From contig NW_002060945.1 in assembly GCF_000150275.1 (NCBI RefSeq), positions 2,813,172 to 2,877,171 of the forward strand: a stretch of 64,000 nt of DNA. Reading direction: 5' to 3'. Of the stretch, positions 1 to 11,910 are shown one piece after another. Both the position numbers and the translations under genes were made by a program. Below the pieces are notes generated by a model, which was not told the DNA's origin, did not search any database, and saw only the letters and a program-made list of their open reading frames with translations. Origin of the DNA: Trichoplax adhaerens (lineage: Eukaryota; Placozoa; Uniplacotomia; Trichoplacea; Trichoplacidae). The first letter of the stretch is position 1; each line of letters opens with the position of its first letter.

Positions 1-560
1 GTACTGTATTGTACACTGTACACGGTAGCAGACTAGAAGCTGTTAAAATTGAAATTTCTTAGAACGTGAACCCTTCTTAATTACAACTATCAAGAACTCA
101 ACTTCTTCCCTGAGTTAAAACGAAATCGACTTTAACCATCTACATGACACGAATGTAAAAAATCTTGATCACCAAAATTTGCAAGAAATTTCAATTTGAA
201 CAGCTTTTGCTATAGAGAAAATTGAAGGGATCCAAATCGATCCATACCACTAGACTACAGTACATACTGTACAGTATAGTGTGTGTACACTGTACTGTAC
301 GGTACTGTACTGTACTGTACACTGCAAAATTACACTACACGACACTCGCACAGCTTCACAAAAGCAGCGACTTGACAAAAGTCAAGTTAACACTGAAAAA
401 AGTGTTCTCAACTGTTCAATGTTCATATTATTAGGAAAAAACACTATGGTGTCTCATAGGGCTGGCACTGTACAGTACAATCAGGATTTGTCTCTCCTTC
501 AGTAATAAGCCCCCATAGTAAGCATGTGCTGTGTACTGTACAGTATGAACATGTTCAAAT
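1..560. repeat. TACTGTAC/GTACAGTA palindromic repeat zone
   Basis: This stretch is packed with short palindromes of the TACTGTAC / GTACAGTA type, for example at 1-30, 257-325, 467-480 and 533-547. Consecutive copies overlap into runs of alternating GTAC and TGTAC. Small frames across 222-505 are made of translated repeat and look non-coding. A similar zone recurs at the right edge of the window (63420-63960). Confidence 0.7.
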
Positions 561-599
561 CTCCTAGCAACTCGATGACGTAATAAAGCGAGTAGTCCA

Positions 600-785
600 A
601 ATGTCCAATACAATGAAGCCTTTACAAAAGGTCCTCTGAAGGAGACCGGTGACGGTAAAGTACACGATCGAGTTAACGCTTGACCCCATTGAAGCCTATA
701 CAAAAAGCTGCTAGGAAGGGGACCCCTGACGCTATAGGAGTTGACGCTTGACCCTATTGATGACGTCACTGTGACCCCTTGCATC
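600..785. repeat. Imperfect tandem repeat of about 75 bp
   Basis: Two adjacent copies share the order: a TGAAGCCT-A-ACAAAA block, then a GAAGG-GACC block, then a TTAACGCTTGACCC / TTGACGCTTGACCC block. A third partial copy begins at ATTGATGACGTCACTGTGACCCC. It is noticeably more GC-rich than the flanks. The minus-strand open frame 431-841 crosses the repeat and is probably a by-product of it. Confidence 0.6.
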
Positions 786-841
786 AATAGCAAGTGTTCC
801 CCAGTGGAGTGGTAGACTACCGTAGACCTTTCTTGACGCAA

Positions 842-3040
842 CTTTCTGAGCCCAGTTTTGTCAAGACGAAATCACTGGAGGATTCCTACCTTAGGATCAA
901 TTCATTGAAGAAAATCGAAAAGTAATTCAACGGTAGGTAGCCAGAGTTAACGGAAAGAATATGCAATCAATTGTAGGCAAAGAGATTTTGTTTGTTTCAG
1001 GTGGAATCAAATCTCTTGCATTTCTTGATGTTCAGAAAGCGCTCCGTTGAATCCATTGAGGATTAACTCGTTTTCTGCAGATGATCATGGAAGACTATTG
1101 AAGCTTGTTATACTGCTTTAGAAGAAATCAATCTACTGTAGAACATCTGCAAAGGAGTAGCACAGCATGATTTGATGATGGCATTATTTCTAGTTGCACT
1201 TGGCGTAATTTTAACCACGTTCCTGTTGCAGCAATGGACAAATTATTCAGGTTATCGTCCCATCTCGTTAATATCAATTTCGTCTCTGTTGCTTATTAGA
1301 TTTCACGCAGCAGAAACCAACCTTGTAGGAAGTGACAAAAATAAGGTAAAGATAAAAAAATATTCAGTCAATCAGTGCATTTTCCACTTCTTATGTTCTC
1401 ATCGACAATTTGCATAATCGCTTCTTCATATTAATAAATTACAATTCCTTGAAATCAAACAATCAAATGGATTACGGATCCTAGCTTGGATGATCCAGGC
1501 TGCCATGATTGAACACAGTATTAAGTACAAGGGATTGCTATAAAATTGAAAGTGTCTACACTTTTAGTTATGCTGAATGCCGCAAGATCGACCACTATTG
1601 ATTAATTAAATGGGTAATAGGCCGGTAGAATTATCGGATTAATGCCGGTGCTCGCGTACTTGCATACTTTAAAAATTGCAAAGTACGTAAAACAAATTAT
1701 GCAAATGACTAGAAATCCAGTGGAGTAATAGCGTCTATTACGCCCATATTGGATACTGGCTCCATACTCCCTTAGTCCCTTATAATAATTATAATAGAGA
1801 CGAAACAGGAAGCTACAACACAGTACATTTATACACAGGCTAGTGTTAACGTACAATCATTCCATTTTACCCTTACTGCGGATCATGATAGACGCACATG
1901 TGTACTCTTTCTGTATGTTACAGTGGCGATATTTTTGCAGTACAGCACTACAGTATCATAAATCATCACTCATCAATTTAATTTAAAAGGCAAATCAGTT
2001 CTTCTACAGCCAGAGGAGAAATGTCTGCCGATATTGGATACACAGCTTAGCCTAGTTCGTATAAGCCATTCCGTTTCACTAGTTAAAGTAGTGTTCAATA
2101 GCTGGCTGGGCCATTTTATCCCGGTGTTCAAACGCAAAATTCAACAATTTAGAATGTATGGATTATGCTCACCAATGCAATGATACGCTCTTAAATAAGT
2201 GGATAAATGCGATCTGATCTCACTGGAATCGATTTGAATGTTTGTATTTTATTAAAAGTGAGTTAAGTGAGAGGGATAGAAGAAAAGTTTCTTCTCCATA
2301 TGTAGTATCTATACTAGACTGCGACAGTATTTATAAGTATAAATATGGTTTACCATATCTCTTATTAACCAAACTCATAAGCATTATATATACTGTAGAA
2401 ATAAGAAATATCGTTAAATATCAAAAGACGGAAAAATAGGAAAATTGGCCGTCATTTACTCTATCTGCAATAGACTGCAGTATTAGTTACAAGTAGAAAA
2501 AATGTTCGATGTACAGTATACTGCATACTCGCCAACCAAATTCGTTGGTTGAAAGATTAGCGTGCTTCGTATAATAACCGTAAACTACGATCCAAATACT
2601 TACATATACTGGTATTTTGTTATTATGAAAGTAGTAAATAGGATATGGAAGCTATATACAGGCAGTATAGTATCTATTTCTTCCCATAATTGCGATCAAA
2701 TTTTTACCCTTTCTGCAAGCACCATGTTGCTGCTTTACAGCTATTCTGAAAGGAGATCTACTTGCTAATTTTCATGACCGCAGTAGACCTTGACAGTACT
2801 TTTCATGTATATACTTTTTAACAAAGATATTGATAGTATCTGATGCTCAGAATGTTGTAACTTAAATGCATGCAAATAATTCAATCTGGTAAAAATTATA
2901 ATTATTCCAAATTTGGGAATTCATTCTTCGCAGATAATGTTATTTGTTGACACTGGTAATAATTGTAACTTAAATGTCCTGTAATTTTACATACAATGCA
3001 TATATTCGTCGTAATACAATGACGATGCACATTGTAAGGT
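842..3040. other. Gene-poor stretch before TSPO
   Basis: No convincing gene is seen. A plus-strand frame at 1172-1417 starts with a hydrophobic run (Met-Met-Ala-Leu-Phe-Leu-Val-Ala-Leu-Gly-Val) that could be a signal anchor. It is followed by unremarkable sequence and a possible GTAAAG donor near 1345, and no partner exon was found. Frames at 1602-1856 (minus), 2242-2439 and 2562-2768 (plus) look like AT-rich chance frames. Confidence 0.5.
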
Positions 3041-3811
3041 ATGACTTTCAAAAGTTCTAATAAGTATAAAATGTTTAATAGCATGTCGGACTGGAAAAAG
3101 ATCGTTCTAGCAATCGCTATACCCGAAACCGTTGGCTTTTTAGGGTCTTATTTTACCAAGAAGTCCATTAATACTTGGTACAAGCATATTCGTAAGCCAT
3201 CTTTTACACCGCCCAATTGGATATTTGGACCTATGTGGACACTGTTATATGCTGGCATGGGTTATGCATCCTACCTAGTTTGGCGTGATGGTGGTGGCTT
3301 CGAGGGACCAGCGTTAAAAGCCCTACAGGCTTATGAACTTAATCTTGTATTCAACGGCATCTGGACACCATTATTTTTTGGAGCTAAGAGAATGGGACTT
3401 GTAAGTTTGCAATAATGTAAAACAATAATTAATTATATCGCTACTTTGACAACGTGAAGCAATCCATGCATACTTTAATTCTTTACCGTTGAACCTTAAC
3501 ATCATCAGTAATGATAGCTATAGTCAAGAATTTTGAACTGAACAAAAGCTTTAGCATTAAATAAATGATGTACGATAATCATTTCATCATCTATCTACCG
3601 GATATAACGGTTATTATATTTTATTAAGGCTGGCATTGATATTGTAGCTACGTGGGCATCGATTGTATACTGCATCCATTTATTTACTCCAATTAATGCA
3701 ACCGCTGGAAAACTAATGTGGCCTTACCTTGGTTGGGTTTCCTTTGCTAGCCTACTAAACTTTTCTATGTGGTACTTGAATCGAAACACTCCATCAATCA
3801 AGGAAGACTAG
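3041..3811 (+). CDS. TSPO: Translocator protein TSPO (peripheral benzodiazepine receptor family)
   Basis: Two-exon gene: exon 1 3041-3400, donor GTAAGT at 3401, 228 bp intron, acceptor TTAAG, exon 2 3629-3811 (TAG). The join is phase 0 and gives 180 residues from the first ATG. The third in-frame ATG (3083) gives 166 residues beginning MSDWKK, which fits the usual length of about 169 residues better and is probably the true start. Family landmarks are present: the KPSFTPPNWIFGPMWTLLY block, YASYLVW, NGIWTPLFFG, and in the last helix PYLGW-SFA-LLN---WYLNR. The final segment keeps a CRAC-type cholesterol motif (L-x5-Y-x2-R). TSPO is a five-helix outer mitochondrial membrane protein linked to porphyrin and sterol handling. 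No closely linked partner gene is visible. Confidence 0.95.
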
Positions 3812-4033
3812 ACAGTAGACTGTTAATTTTCTCAAATTACACATGCACTATTTTTGTTCTCTGTTAGACAGTAGTACATTAAATCTTTATTGGGTGTATA
3901 GTGGTTTAGCTTTATACGTATAGTATAGTACCGTAATGAATATAGTGAGAAAGTCATGTTGTGATCATGTTTTGCAATTTCTCATTATGTTTGTCACTTA
4001 ACAGTTTTAATATCAGCAAGATGTTGCTAGTAA

Positions 4034-4039
4034 AATAAA
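4034..4039 (+). terminator. Possible polyadenylation signal for TSPO
   Basis: AATAAA lies about 220 bases after the TSPO stop codon on the same strand. It is the first canonical hexamer I noticed downstream. AT-rich sequence makes chance matches common. Confidence 0.35.
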
Positions 4040-4171
4040 ACAACACTAAGTTTAGAACTTATAGTTTGTACAATGTATTCATTGTTAACAGATATTGAAG
4101 AGCCTTAATTCTCGTCAACAATTGTAATTGAATGGGACAGTAGTAATGATACATTATTAATGGAGGGTAGA

Positions 4172-4236
4172 ATGGTGTAACAAGCCTGTGAGTGTGCTAA
4201 CAACTCGAACCTTGCTAAGTACTCTACCCAAGAGGC
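4172..4236 (-). other. tRNA-like degenerate sequence (copy 1)
   Basis: Read on the minus strand, the segment has an A-box-like GGTAGAGTACTT followed by AAGGTTCGAG, which resembles a B box. It then shares a CACACTCACAGGCTTGT tail with the element at 14165-14250. The spacing is too short and no clean cloverleaf forms. It is therefore more likely a tRNA-derived repeat or pseudogene than a functional tRNA. Confidence 0.35.
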
Positions 4237-6394
4237 AATTCTATGCGATCTTATCATCAATCGCTTTGACGAAGCTTAGCAAGTAATTATAGTACATGCT
4301 ATCACGTTTGCTAGCAGATATGAAAGAAGAATGGGTCAATATGTTGTGTCGTTCAATTTAGCTCCTCATACGATATCGATAACGATATTTTGAAGTATTA
4401 TTACGTGAATAAATTAGTTGCAAGTGCAAAATTGTATTGCATTCTACTAGGGCAATAAATGAATGCTAATCCAGTTTATAAAAAAGCTTACATTAGGTAC
4501 CTAGTGGCACTGGTGAGAAAAATAATCCGGAGAGAATATTTCCTAGCATTGTCTATAAAATCATGAAAACCATATCATCTGTTATGTAACTTACTTTATT
4601 TGTAAATTGTGTAAGAATAGAAAAGGAAAGCCTTGAACAGCCAGATACGAGCATTGCAGAGATTAACTCAATTTAGGCTCTTTAGTTGCCATCATAGCAA
4701 TAGCAATTTATAAATTCGAGATGGTTTTCCGTTAATAAAACCTGCAGAAATATTACTGTCATAACCGTATCGATAAGAGATTCTGCTAGCTGTTGCATTC
4801 TTTTAAGTTGACACTGCTATTTGTCTACATTAGCAGCAAAAATACTGATCGTCATATACGAAAAAGGGAGAAAAGGGAAAAATTGATTACGTCCTATCAA
4901 GAACGCTTAAACATTCTTTATTTTGCAATTGTGATAATCCTAATAATGAATTTTAAGATTAGGCGTAAAACTCTTAGATAGTTTTAAATACGGTGAAATC
5001 CTGTAAATTTATTGCCATATTTGAAATCAGAAAATCTTTGTTACGATAATAATTATATACAATGTCTACAATTATTGACTCAGATGGCGGCATTTCATTT
5101 AAACTAAAATCTTTACAGAAATTAGATTAACGAGGTATACTTTCATGATTAAAATATGAAATTAATCATCATTGAACTTAAAAAGATCTACCATTGGCGT
5201 TTAAGTTTTCACTTTCTCATCCAAAGAAAGAAATAAATATATTAATATGCCTAATTCGAAAGATAGAGAATAGAAAATATAAAAGCTGTAGGAGCGATAT
5301 TACAAATTGCTCATAGCTAATATGAGAATCATAGCGACAAGTAGCGACACTAAGGTTCCAAATGTCAAAGTCCAATATTCGCTACATTTTTGCGTAAACG
5401 GAGAGACCGTAAATATAATTCAGTACGTGTTTAACAGGACTCGAAAACCTTGCTTGACAAGTAATTAAAAATTAGCTGGTTCATTTAACATTGCAACAAA
5501 GAAAAAAATAGTGAATATTGTTGATACGTAACTAACAGGATCAATAGCTTAACGATATGAAATTTGGCATATAGAAAAAGGGTTGTTGTCCTTAGTATTA
5601 AGGCTTTTAACTATTTTCTTAAAATGAGGAAATCTTAAGTAAATAAATCATTAAGATATTTAGCCCGGTTTTTCTAACATTATCAATTACTATCGAATAA
5701 TTACCATTTTAAAAATTGGCAATACATTAATAATTGATTAATTATCAAATCAAATCGTTACATCTAAATCACTATAAATTATATCAGTTTAAATTGTATT
5801 CCATAGATTTAAACTTTGCTCATAATTATGTCGTTTGAAAGCGTTATTGACATATACCTATATTTAAATTACTTATCCATGCATTAATAACGATCTATTG
5901 TAATTGCTATGAAACAATACAAAATCTATATTGTAGTTGAAATATTTACGAAAAACAACTAACTACCGTATATTTATGTGTCGTAAACAATTTAAAAGTT
6001 GCTGCTACTTTCTGTAGTAATTAATACTTAAAATTGATATATAAATTTGTAGAGTAATTATTAACGCCAGTAGATTTTGATGTTGGACTGTAATTACAGC
6101 CTTAAAGAAATAGCAAACACCGCTTTCTAAAGCTATCATTCTATAAAGTCGTTCTTAAAATCTTTAAAGCACATTACTTTTACTGATAGATTCTCACGGG
6201 TACCATAATTACAGTTTTATAAATGGTTATCATATACTGTTGTTAATATTGTTCGTTATAATTTATTAGATTGAAGGAAATAGATTATTCAAAGCTTAAA
6301 TATATTTCAGTTGTGATTGAATACAGACTCATATAGAAAGTTGATTTGGATCAGAGTTTGGAAATATTTCGTCAGACCGTAATTTCAGGCAGCT

Positions 6395-7627
6395 ATGGAA
6401 TCGAACAATACTACAAATCCTCAACACATGAGTACCTTTACCGAGAATATCTCTCTATTTAATGGTATTTTCATCGTTCCAACTATTTTAGGTACGAGAA
6501 ATACTGTATCTTTCAATGTCTGTTGATAATTATTATAAATTTATTATGTTATATTCTCAATGTATGCGAATTTCGATGATCTTATTAGCCTTTTTATTTC
6601 ATTTTTAGGTATTTTGGGCAATTCGCTTGTATTTCGTACTATCTATACCTGGGATAAATATTATACACCAACCTATATCTTGATGGCGAATATGGCTATA
6701 TCTGATCTCATTACTTTGGTGGCATCATTGGCTTACTCTATCGCTAGTATCCTCAGTTGGCTATTCAATGCTTCATTATCATCATGGCCAATTACTTGTC
6801 GGGTGCTATCCTATCTTATTACCGCATTTCATGGGGTATCAAGTTTAAGCTTAACAGCAATTAGTTACGATCGTTTTAATACCATCGTTCAGGCGTCTTT
6901 AGATCAATGTCCACCTTTTTTCCGTCGAAAAAAAGCTTTATCAATTGTTTTGAGCTCAATTTGGATAGCTGGTATGACTTTAGCGCTTCCTTATCCGTGG
7001 ATTATCACAATTGATTCGCGACTGCCGTATATTTGCGAGATGGGCCAAATTATTAATACGGCTAATCTTGTTCTTTATAGCATTAGTTGTTTATTCTCCA
7101 CATTTTTACCGTCTTTAATCATTGTCATTTTGTATATTAAAGTTGTTTTGTTTATACACCGAAAGTGGCGTGTCTCGTCATCTCTTTCAGCAAAGTATAG
7201 CAAGGATGAAGAGAATAAGAAAAAAGATGTTCTGAAAATGCTTATAGTTACTACCACTATAGCAATAATTTTTACACTTCCCCATATTTTTGTCTACGTA
7301 ATAGCGACTGTATTTAATTCGACATTGTCCAATGTTATCATTACATTACCACTCTATCTTCGATACTTGCTCTATTTTACATATAAATTTAGTGTGATGG
7401 CTTGCGCCCATAGTCCACTAATTTATAGCTTGATGAATCGTAAATTTCGTCAAGATATGAAAATAACTTTTCGACAAAGTTGTAATAGTTCAACTTCCTT
7501 AAACGCAAAAACATCTCATAAAGTAGGAGTTACAACCGTGGTAACTACTTGCGATGATTATGTCAGTCGTCAAAACTTTCGATATCTTGATTCTGTCGAA
7601 ATGATGGAAAAAATTGACCCCCTTTAA
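6395..7627 (+). CDS. Rhodopsin-like (class A) orphan GPCR, two exons
   Basis: Exon 1 is 6395-6491 and exon 2 is 6609-7627, split by a 117 bp intron (GTACGA...TTTTAG, phase 1). The product is 371 residues. The spliced N-terminus carries two glycosylation sequons (Asn-Thr-Thr, Asn-Ile-Ser), as expected outside the cell. An ATG at 6560 also opens the frame, but it lies inside the intron, and unspliced exon 1 hits a stop. Landmarks: GILGNS in TM1 (Asn37), MAISDL in TM2 (Asp65), Cys96 and Cys175 for the TM3-ECL2 disulfide, Asp-Arg-Phe 120-122 instead of DRY, and Trp151 in TM4. TM7 ends HSPLIYSLMN, where NPxxY is expected. The tail is rich in Ser, Thr and Lys. It is a clear paralogue of the receptor at 15229, sharing FRTIY, PT-ILMA-M and DRFNTIVQAS. 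The ligand cannot be told from sequence. Confidence 0.9.
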
Positions 7628-8836
7628 ATATGTTACACAGAAATAGATATTGTGCTACGAAGGACTTTAAGTAGGCTGCTTTAAGGAAATATAATATAGG
7701 TATTAATGATGATACTGATCAACAAAATTGATTCATTTTAAGTTAGATACTTATGAGTAGATATTGCATTCCTTACAACTGTACTTTTAAATTTTATTTC
7801 AACATTTATGAGCTTTTTGGCAGAAAATATCCAAAAGTTACTGATAAATTATGCCTACTTTAATAAGCTAAATTAGATATTTGTGCTAGAAGTGTCTACA
7901 CTGATCATTACGATTGCTATTTGAAGATCAAAATTCAATTCCATTAGCCTATCTTAGCTAGTGTTCTAGTTTAACAATCTCTGATACTGTATGGTGAGTT
8001 ATAGCTATTCTCAAAATTATAACGACACAGTAGGCTAATACTAATACCAAACCTAGAAAGCCAATGTTTGATTTATACTAAATATTATGCTATCTGCGCT
8101 GTTTTAACCATCATTGCATTGAATCATTATTATGAGTCTTCAATTAGATAAATTGCAGGAATGAGGTGAAATTAATGAGAAATATTTTATACCCTATTAC
8201 TCTTACTGACTTAAGCATTATTGTACTTATAATTTAATTTAGTATTAGCTATTAATAGTTCTTATGCCAATATGCATTGCATTATAAGATGTAACAAATG
8301 CATTTTATGCATTATCTACCGTACCTATTTCGTATAGCGATGTTCACATGTTGATATTTATTGCCTTTTATTATATTTAACTTTGAATACTTAAATAAGT
8401 GTAAGTAGAATAATACTGGTATTAATCTATTCTAACGAAAAATATTACTGAATTCGGTAGCTATCATAGTGCTTTACAAAGCGACTTTCACCGTTGCTCG
8501 TAGTAGATAAATCAAGCCTATTATGCGGTGTGCACCATTGTGCTATATCTATTTTTCGTAGTAGATATATGAATTCTGTTGCTTGATGCTCAGTAGAGAC
8601 GAACAGAGTCCAGCTTAGAGTATATTTAATTAAATAGTTGTACCGCATTCATCGATGTCCATACGTAAATAAAGGAGTATAGATAGGGACCTAAGCTAAT
8701 GCTTCTTATTTACTGAAATGGTGATAATAAATATAATTAGTAATTATCAGTATTTGGAATACAGCTTACCATAGTTGCTCTCTCCATCATCTTTGTTCAA
8801 TCTACTAGCATTGCTGACAAATTCATATATAAATCA
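7628..8836. other. Intergenic between GPCR and H2B
   Basis: AT-rich, with no supportable gene. The minus-strand frame 8445-8648 has no recognizable features. A TATATAAA string ends 4 bases before the H2B start codon. That is too close to be a normal TATA box for that ATG and is probably coincidental. Confidence 0.5.
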
Positions 8837-9280
8837 ATGGGAACTAAAAAGAGAAGAAACCATCTGATATCAGCAAAAAATCTTGACAACAAGAATCAAA
8901 AAGTCAAAACTCGCAAACCCAAAAAACATAAAATAACTCTTGCTAATTATCGATATAAAATTCTCAAGCAAGTTCATCCAGATACTGGTATTTCATCGAA
9001 AGCCATGAATATTATGAATTCATTCATTTATGATCTTTTCTATCGACCGACTAAAGAAGCCTCCAACCTAACCAAGTATAATAGAAGATCAACGATCACA
9101 AGTCGAGAAATACAAACAGCTGTCCGCTTCCTCCTACCTAGCGAATTAGCAAAGAATGCTGTTAATGAAGGGACGAAAGCTGTAATCAAGTATACAAGAT
9201 CTGCCCAGGACACGGTGAAAGATGATGAAATAACGATACTAACCAACAAAATATATAACAATGATGGGCAAATATCGTAA
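8837..9280 (+). CDS. H2B: Divergent histone H2B (variant-like), intronless
   Basis: A single 147-residue frame with an unmistakable H2B histone fold from about residue 36 to 120. The blocks [33 protein letters not shown] and [20 protein letters not shown] are nearly intact. H2B pairs with H2A in the nucleosome. The lysine corresponding to the ubiquitylated site (Lys118 here, in AVIKYT) is kept. Unusual points are: a basic N-tail unlike canonical H2B; a diverged alpha-2 region ([18 protein letters not shown]); and about 26 extra residues after the normal KYTSSK-type end, with acidic and Asn-rich content. Canonical H2B has about 123 residues. No other histone gene is nearby, an AATAAA follows, and no histone stem-loop is evident. 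Together these suggest a replication-independent variant, possibly germline-type. The expression inference is mine. Confidence 0.92.
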   Translation: MGTKKRRNHLISAKNLDNKNQKVKTRKPKKHKITLANYRYKILKQVHPDTGISSKAMNIMNSFIYDLFYRPTKEASNLTKYNRRSTITSREIQTAVRFLLPSELAKNAVNEGTKAVIKYTRSAQDTVKDDEITILTNKIYNNDGQIS

Positions 9281-9301
9281 CAATGATGGCTTGTAAGTTA
9301 A

Positions 9302-9307
9302 AATAAA
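9302..9307 (+). terminator. Possible polyadenylation signal for H2B
   Basis: AATAAA lies 21 bases after the H2B stop. A polyadenylated transcript would fit a variant histone rather than a replication-dependent one, whose mRNAs normally end in a stem-loop. Confidence 0.45.
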
Positions 9308-11910
9308 TGTTGGCTGGTTTAGCTCCGTAACTACGTAAGTAATGTTAGCTAGCCGTTCTTCTCTTCATTATCTTTTGAGAATAAATTCAAATTGTATTGC
9401 TGGAGTTATATGCTAATAATGAAATGATGAGGAAGTACAGTTTCTGCAATCTTAACGTTTCTTGTATTTTTTAGCTACAGCACATTCGCTTGCTCCAAGG
9501 ACTAATACGAGTATTTGCTATACGTATTAAGGAAATTAAAGAAGAGCAATTATTTCCATCGGAATCTACACTAATTTAAAGATTTAACTGTCATATATAA
9601 AATTACATTATAATCATATTACAATAAAATAATTTTATCTGCTAATCTGCATCTTGTGTTTCTTCAATAGCAGACGTTAATTAAATTGTAATAGCAGATA
9701 TTTTGCTCTGCAAATTTCATGCATAGTACTGTAAAAGGATACGTACATCCCAATAGTATATATATAACATATATATATATAGATTTGAAATTGCATCGCC
9801 GCAAAGACGATAGTTGATAGAAATTTTTTATCGTCTTAAAATGCAGCATAATCAAACATAATAAAAGATCAATTTCATCCAGAATGCGATGATTACAATC
9901 TATTGGTTTTGCTAAGGAATAAATTCAGAAAGATAATAAAAATATAACATCGTTTCAGGTAGAATAAGTTTACTCCTTCCATTACGGACATGAGCTTCTG
10001 CTATCAAATAGCGATATCACTAGCAGATTTACGTATCAACTCTCGCAACTAAGATTTGCAAAATATTATACTGTTGTAAGCAATTCTCTTCGGTTCTCAC
10101 TGGATAAATGTTAAGCCGGCCTATCTTAACGTATATGTTATATCTAATGTACAACTTACGATAATGCATTTCCGAAAATACAGCAATATAAGATTTGATT
10201 TGCAATGAATAATGGCGTTATTGATCAATAAATTTTCATATTTTTCTGGCTATCAGGCATTAACTAGAATAATATTCTAGACTACTTTTAGGCACTAAAA
10301 CTGCCTATTTTCGCGTAATTTTTGCTCTTATATAAGTCTGAGTAAATGTAAAGCAAGCTATTGCTGAGTTACGGTCGTACTTACTTTACTAACACGTATT
10401 TTGCGTAGATTCATGCTATAATTGCAATAGCGTCGCAAATCAATTTAATTTTATAAAAATATGAACTTTTAAGCTTATAAATAAGCTATCAATTTCAAGC
10501 TTATTAAAGCTTATAACCTTTATGAGCTGGCGAATGTGATAAAATTCTTACTAAAAATATATTTACAATTACTGAAGTTGCAAATATACGACATATTTAA
10601 TTTTACTGTAGGGTAGGCGGGAAGAATAGAGCTATAAACTCTATGCGAAGCTAATAAATGAAAAACCAAGGATGCTTTTATTGGTTATTATCTTAAAAAA
10701 TAATAAGCATTGCTAATAAGCAGCATAATGTAGTGTTCTAAGAAGTGAATTTTGATTATTCACTCATTTATCTATATAACTACCAATAAATTGTTTACTA
10801 TTTGCTGATAGTGTCAATCTACAGCATAATATTTTAACATTTTTTGTGTCTCAGATCCTTTGCTTTAAATTGCTAAATTGGATCGTTAAAATTATAACAG
10901 TTAACGCAAACCACTTAAAACCACATCGCTTTAAAAAGTTATTTAAAAAATCTTCATAAGCTAGAGATACTTAAGGTATGTGTAAAAAGAAGTACGATAG
11001 TCGAAAAATTGGAATTTGCAATGCAACTGTTTAGAAAGATATAAAACAATACCAACTTCTAAGCCTTTTAAATATAATAATTATATAAATTTTACTGTAA
11101 CTGTACACATAGAATTGATAATTGCTCTATGAGCTTCTTTCTATGAACGTCTTAGAATCTTTGATCATTAGTAAATGTTTGACTTAATATAAATTTGTTC
11201 ATTGATTTAATGTTCGTTAATGGAAATAAATTATTATATCAATATCAGTGTACCCTACTGCTGCAAAATAATTTTATCGTATGGTATTGAAAGTATTTAT
11301 AATTGATACAATAGACAGAATCAGGCCGCACTAATTGGTCCTCAATTTGCAATTCTATTAACACTTTTCAAGATAATTATGGTAGAGAATATTCGTGTAC
11401 TATGATTCTTTAAACTTAAAGTAACAGCTACAGCACTGCATATAATATATTTTGATTAGTAATAGTAAATGAATTACTTCACGAATGTAATAAATGTTAG
11501 TAACTAACTGATACTTAGAATAATTTTCGAAAATAAAAGCAGGTCCAGGATATTGAAATTTGATAATTTCTAGATTTACAATAATTTCAACTGGAAATAC
11601 GGATATCTTAAGGCTTTCATCTAAATTTTCCTTACTAGCTTATTGTTCCCGCAAAAAAATGATCGAAATGGGAGCGAAAGATGATAATAGTTAGATGGCT
11701 TACTTTGCTACCATATATAACTGCAAGCACTAAATTATTTAAGGATAAAATAAAGAATTCAATTATTTTTAACGACGAGAAACATTACGTTGTCGGTGTG
11801 GAATCTATGGTTATAATACTGTATATTTTATATTTTCTTCTTCTTTCATCAGCTGCATCAATATAACGGGAAGTAGTCTTTTATTCTTTGAATGATTAAT
11901 TTTATATTAT
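9308..11910. other. Intergenic, no gene seen
   Basis: Very AT-rich. Frames at 9664-9855 (minus) and 11681-11866 (plus) are low-complexity hydrophobic or Lys-rich chance frames. A short (TA)n tract lies near 9755-9782. Confidence 0.5.

Larger units (their letters stand above)
3812..6394. other. Intergenic, AT-rich
   Basis: Apart from the possible TSPO polyadenylation signal and the tRNA-like segment at 4172-4236, nothing supportable is seen. The frame at 4793-4981 (62 codons, Lys/Arg/Ile-rich) looks like chance. The GPCR at 6395 probably draws its promoter from the end of this stretch, but no clear element stands out. Confidence 0.5.

Noticed and set aside
222-505. Two overlapping plus-strand ORFs of 70-74 codons
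   Set aside because: They are translations of GTAC/TGTAC simple repeat (Cys/Tyr/Val/Thr-rich).
431-841. 136-codon minus-strand ORF
   Set aside because: It crosses the ~75 bp tandem repeat and TACTGTAC palindromes; its peptide has no domain-like features, so it is probably a repeat by-product.
3401-3415. Reading TSPO exon 1 through to its in-frame stop
   Set aside because: A GTAAGT donor occurs exactly where the family continues in the exon at 3629; read-through would remove the last helix and a half.
7075-7257. Minus-strand ORF of 60 codons
   Set aside because: It is antisense to the third intracellular loop region of the first GPCR; a shadow of that gene.
8826-8833. TATATAAA as a TATA box for H2B
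   Set aside because: It ends 4 bases before the start codon, leaving no room for a normal transcription start and leader.
9040-9261. Minus-strand ORF of 73 codons
   Set aside because: Antisense shadow of the H2B coding sequence.
9310-9330. Possible histone 3' stem-loop after H2B
   Set aside because: GGCT-GGTTT-AGCT could form only a four-pair stem and lacks the conserved TTTC loop; AATAAA upstream is the better end signal.
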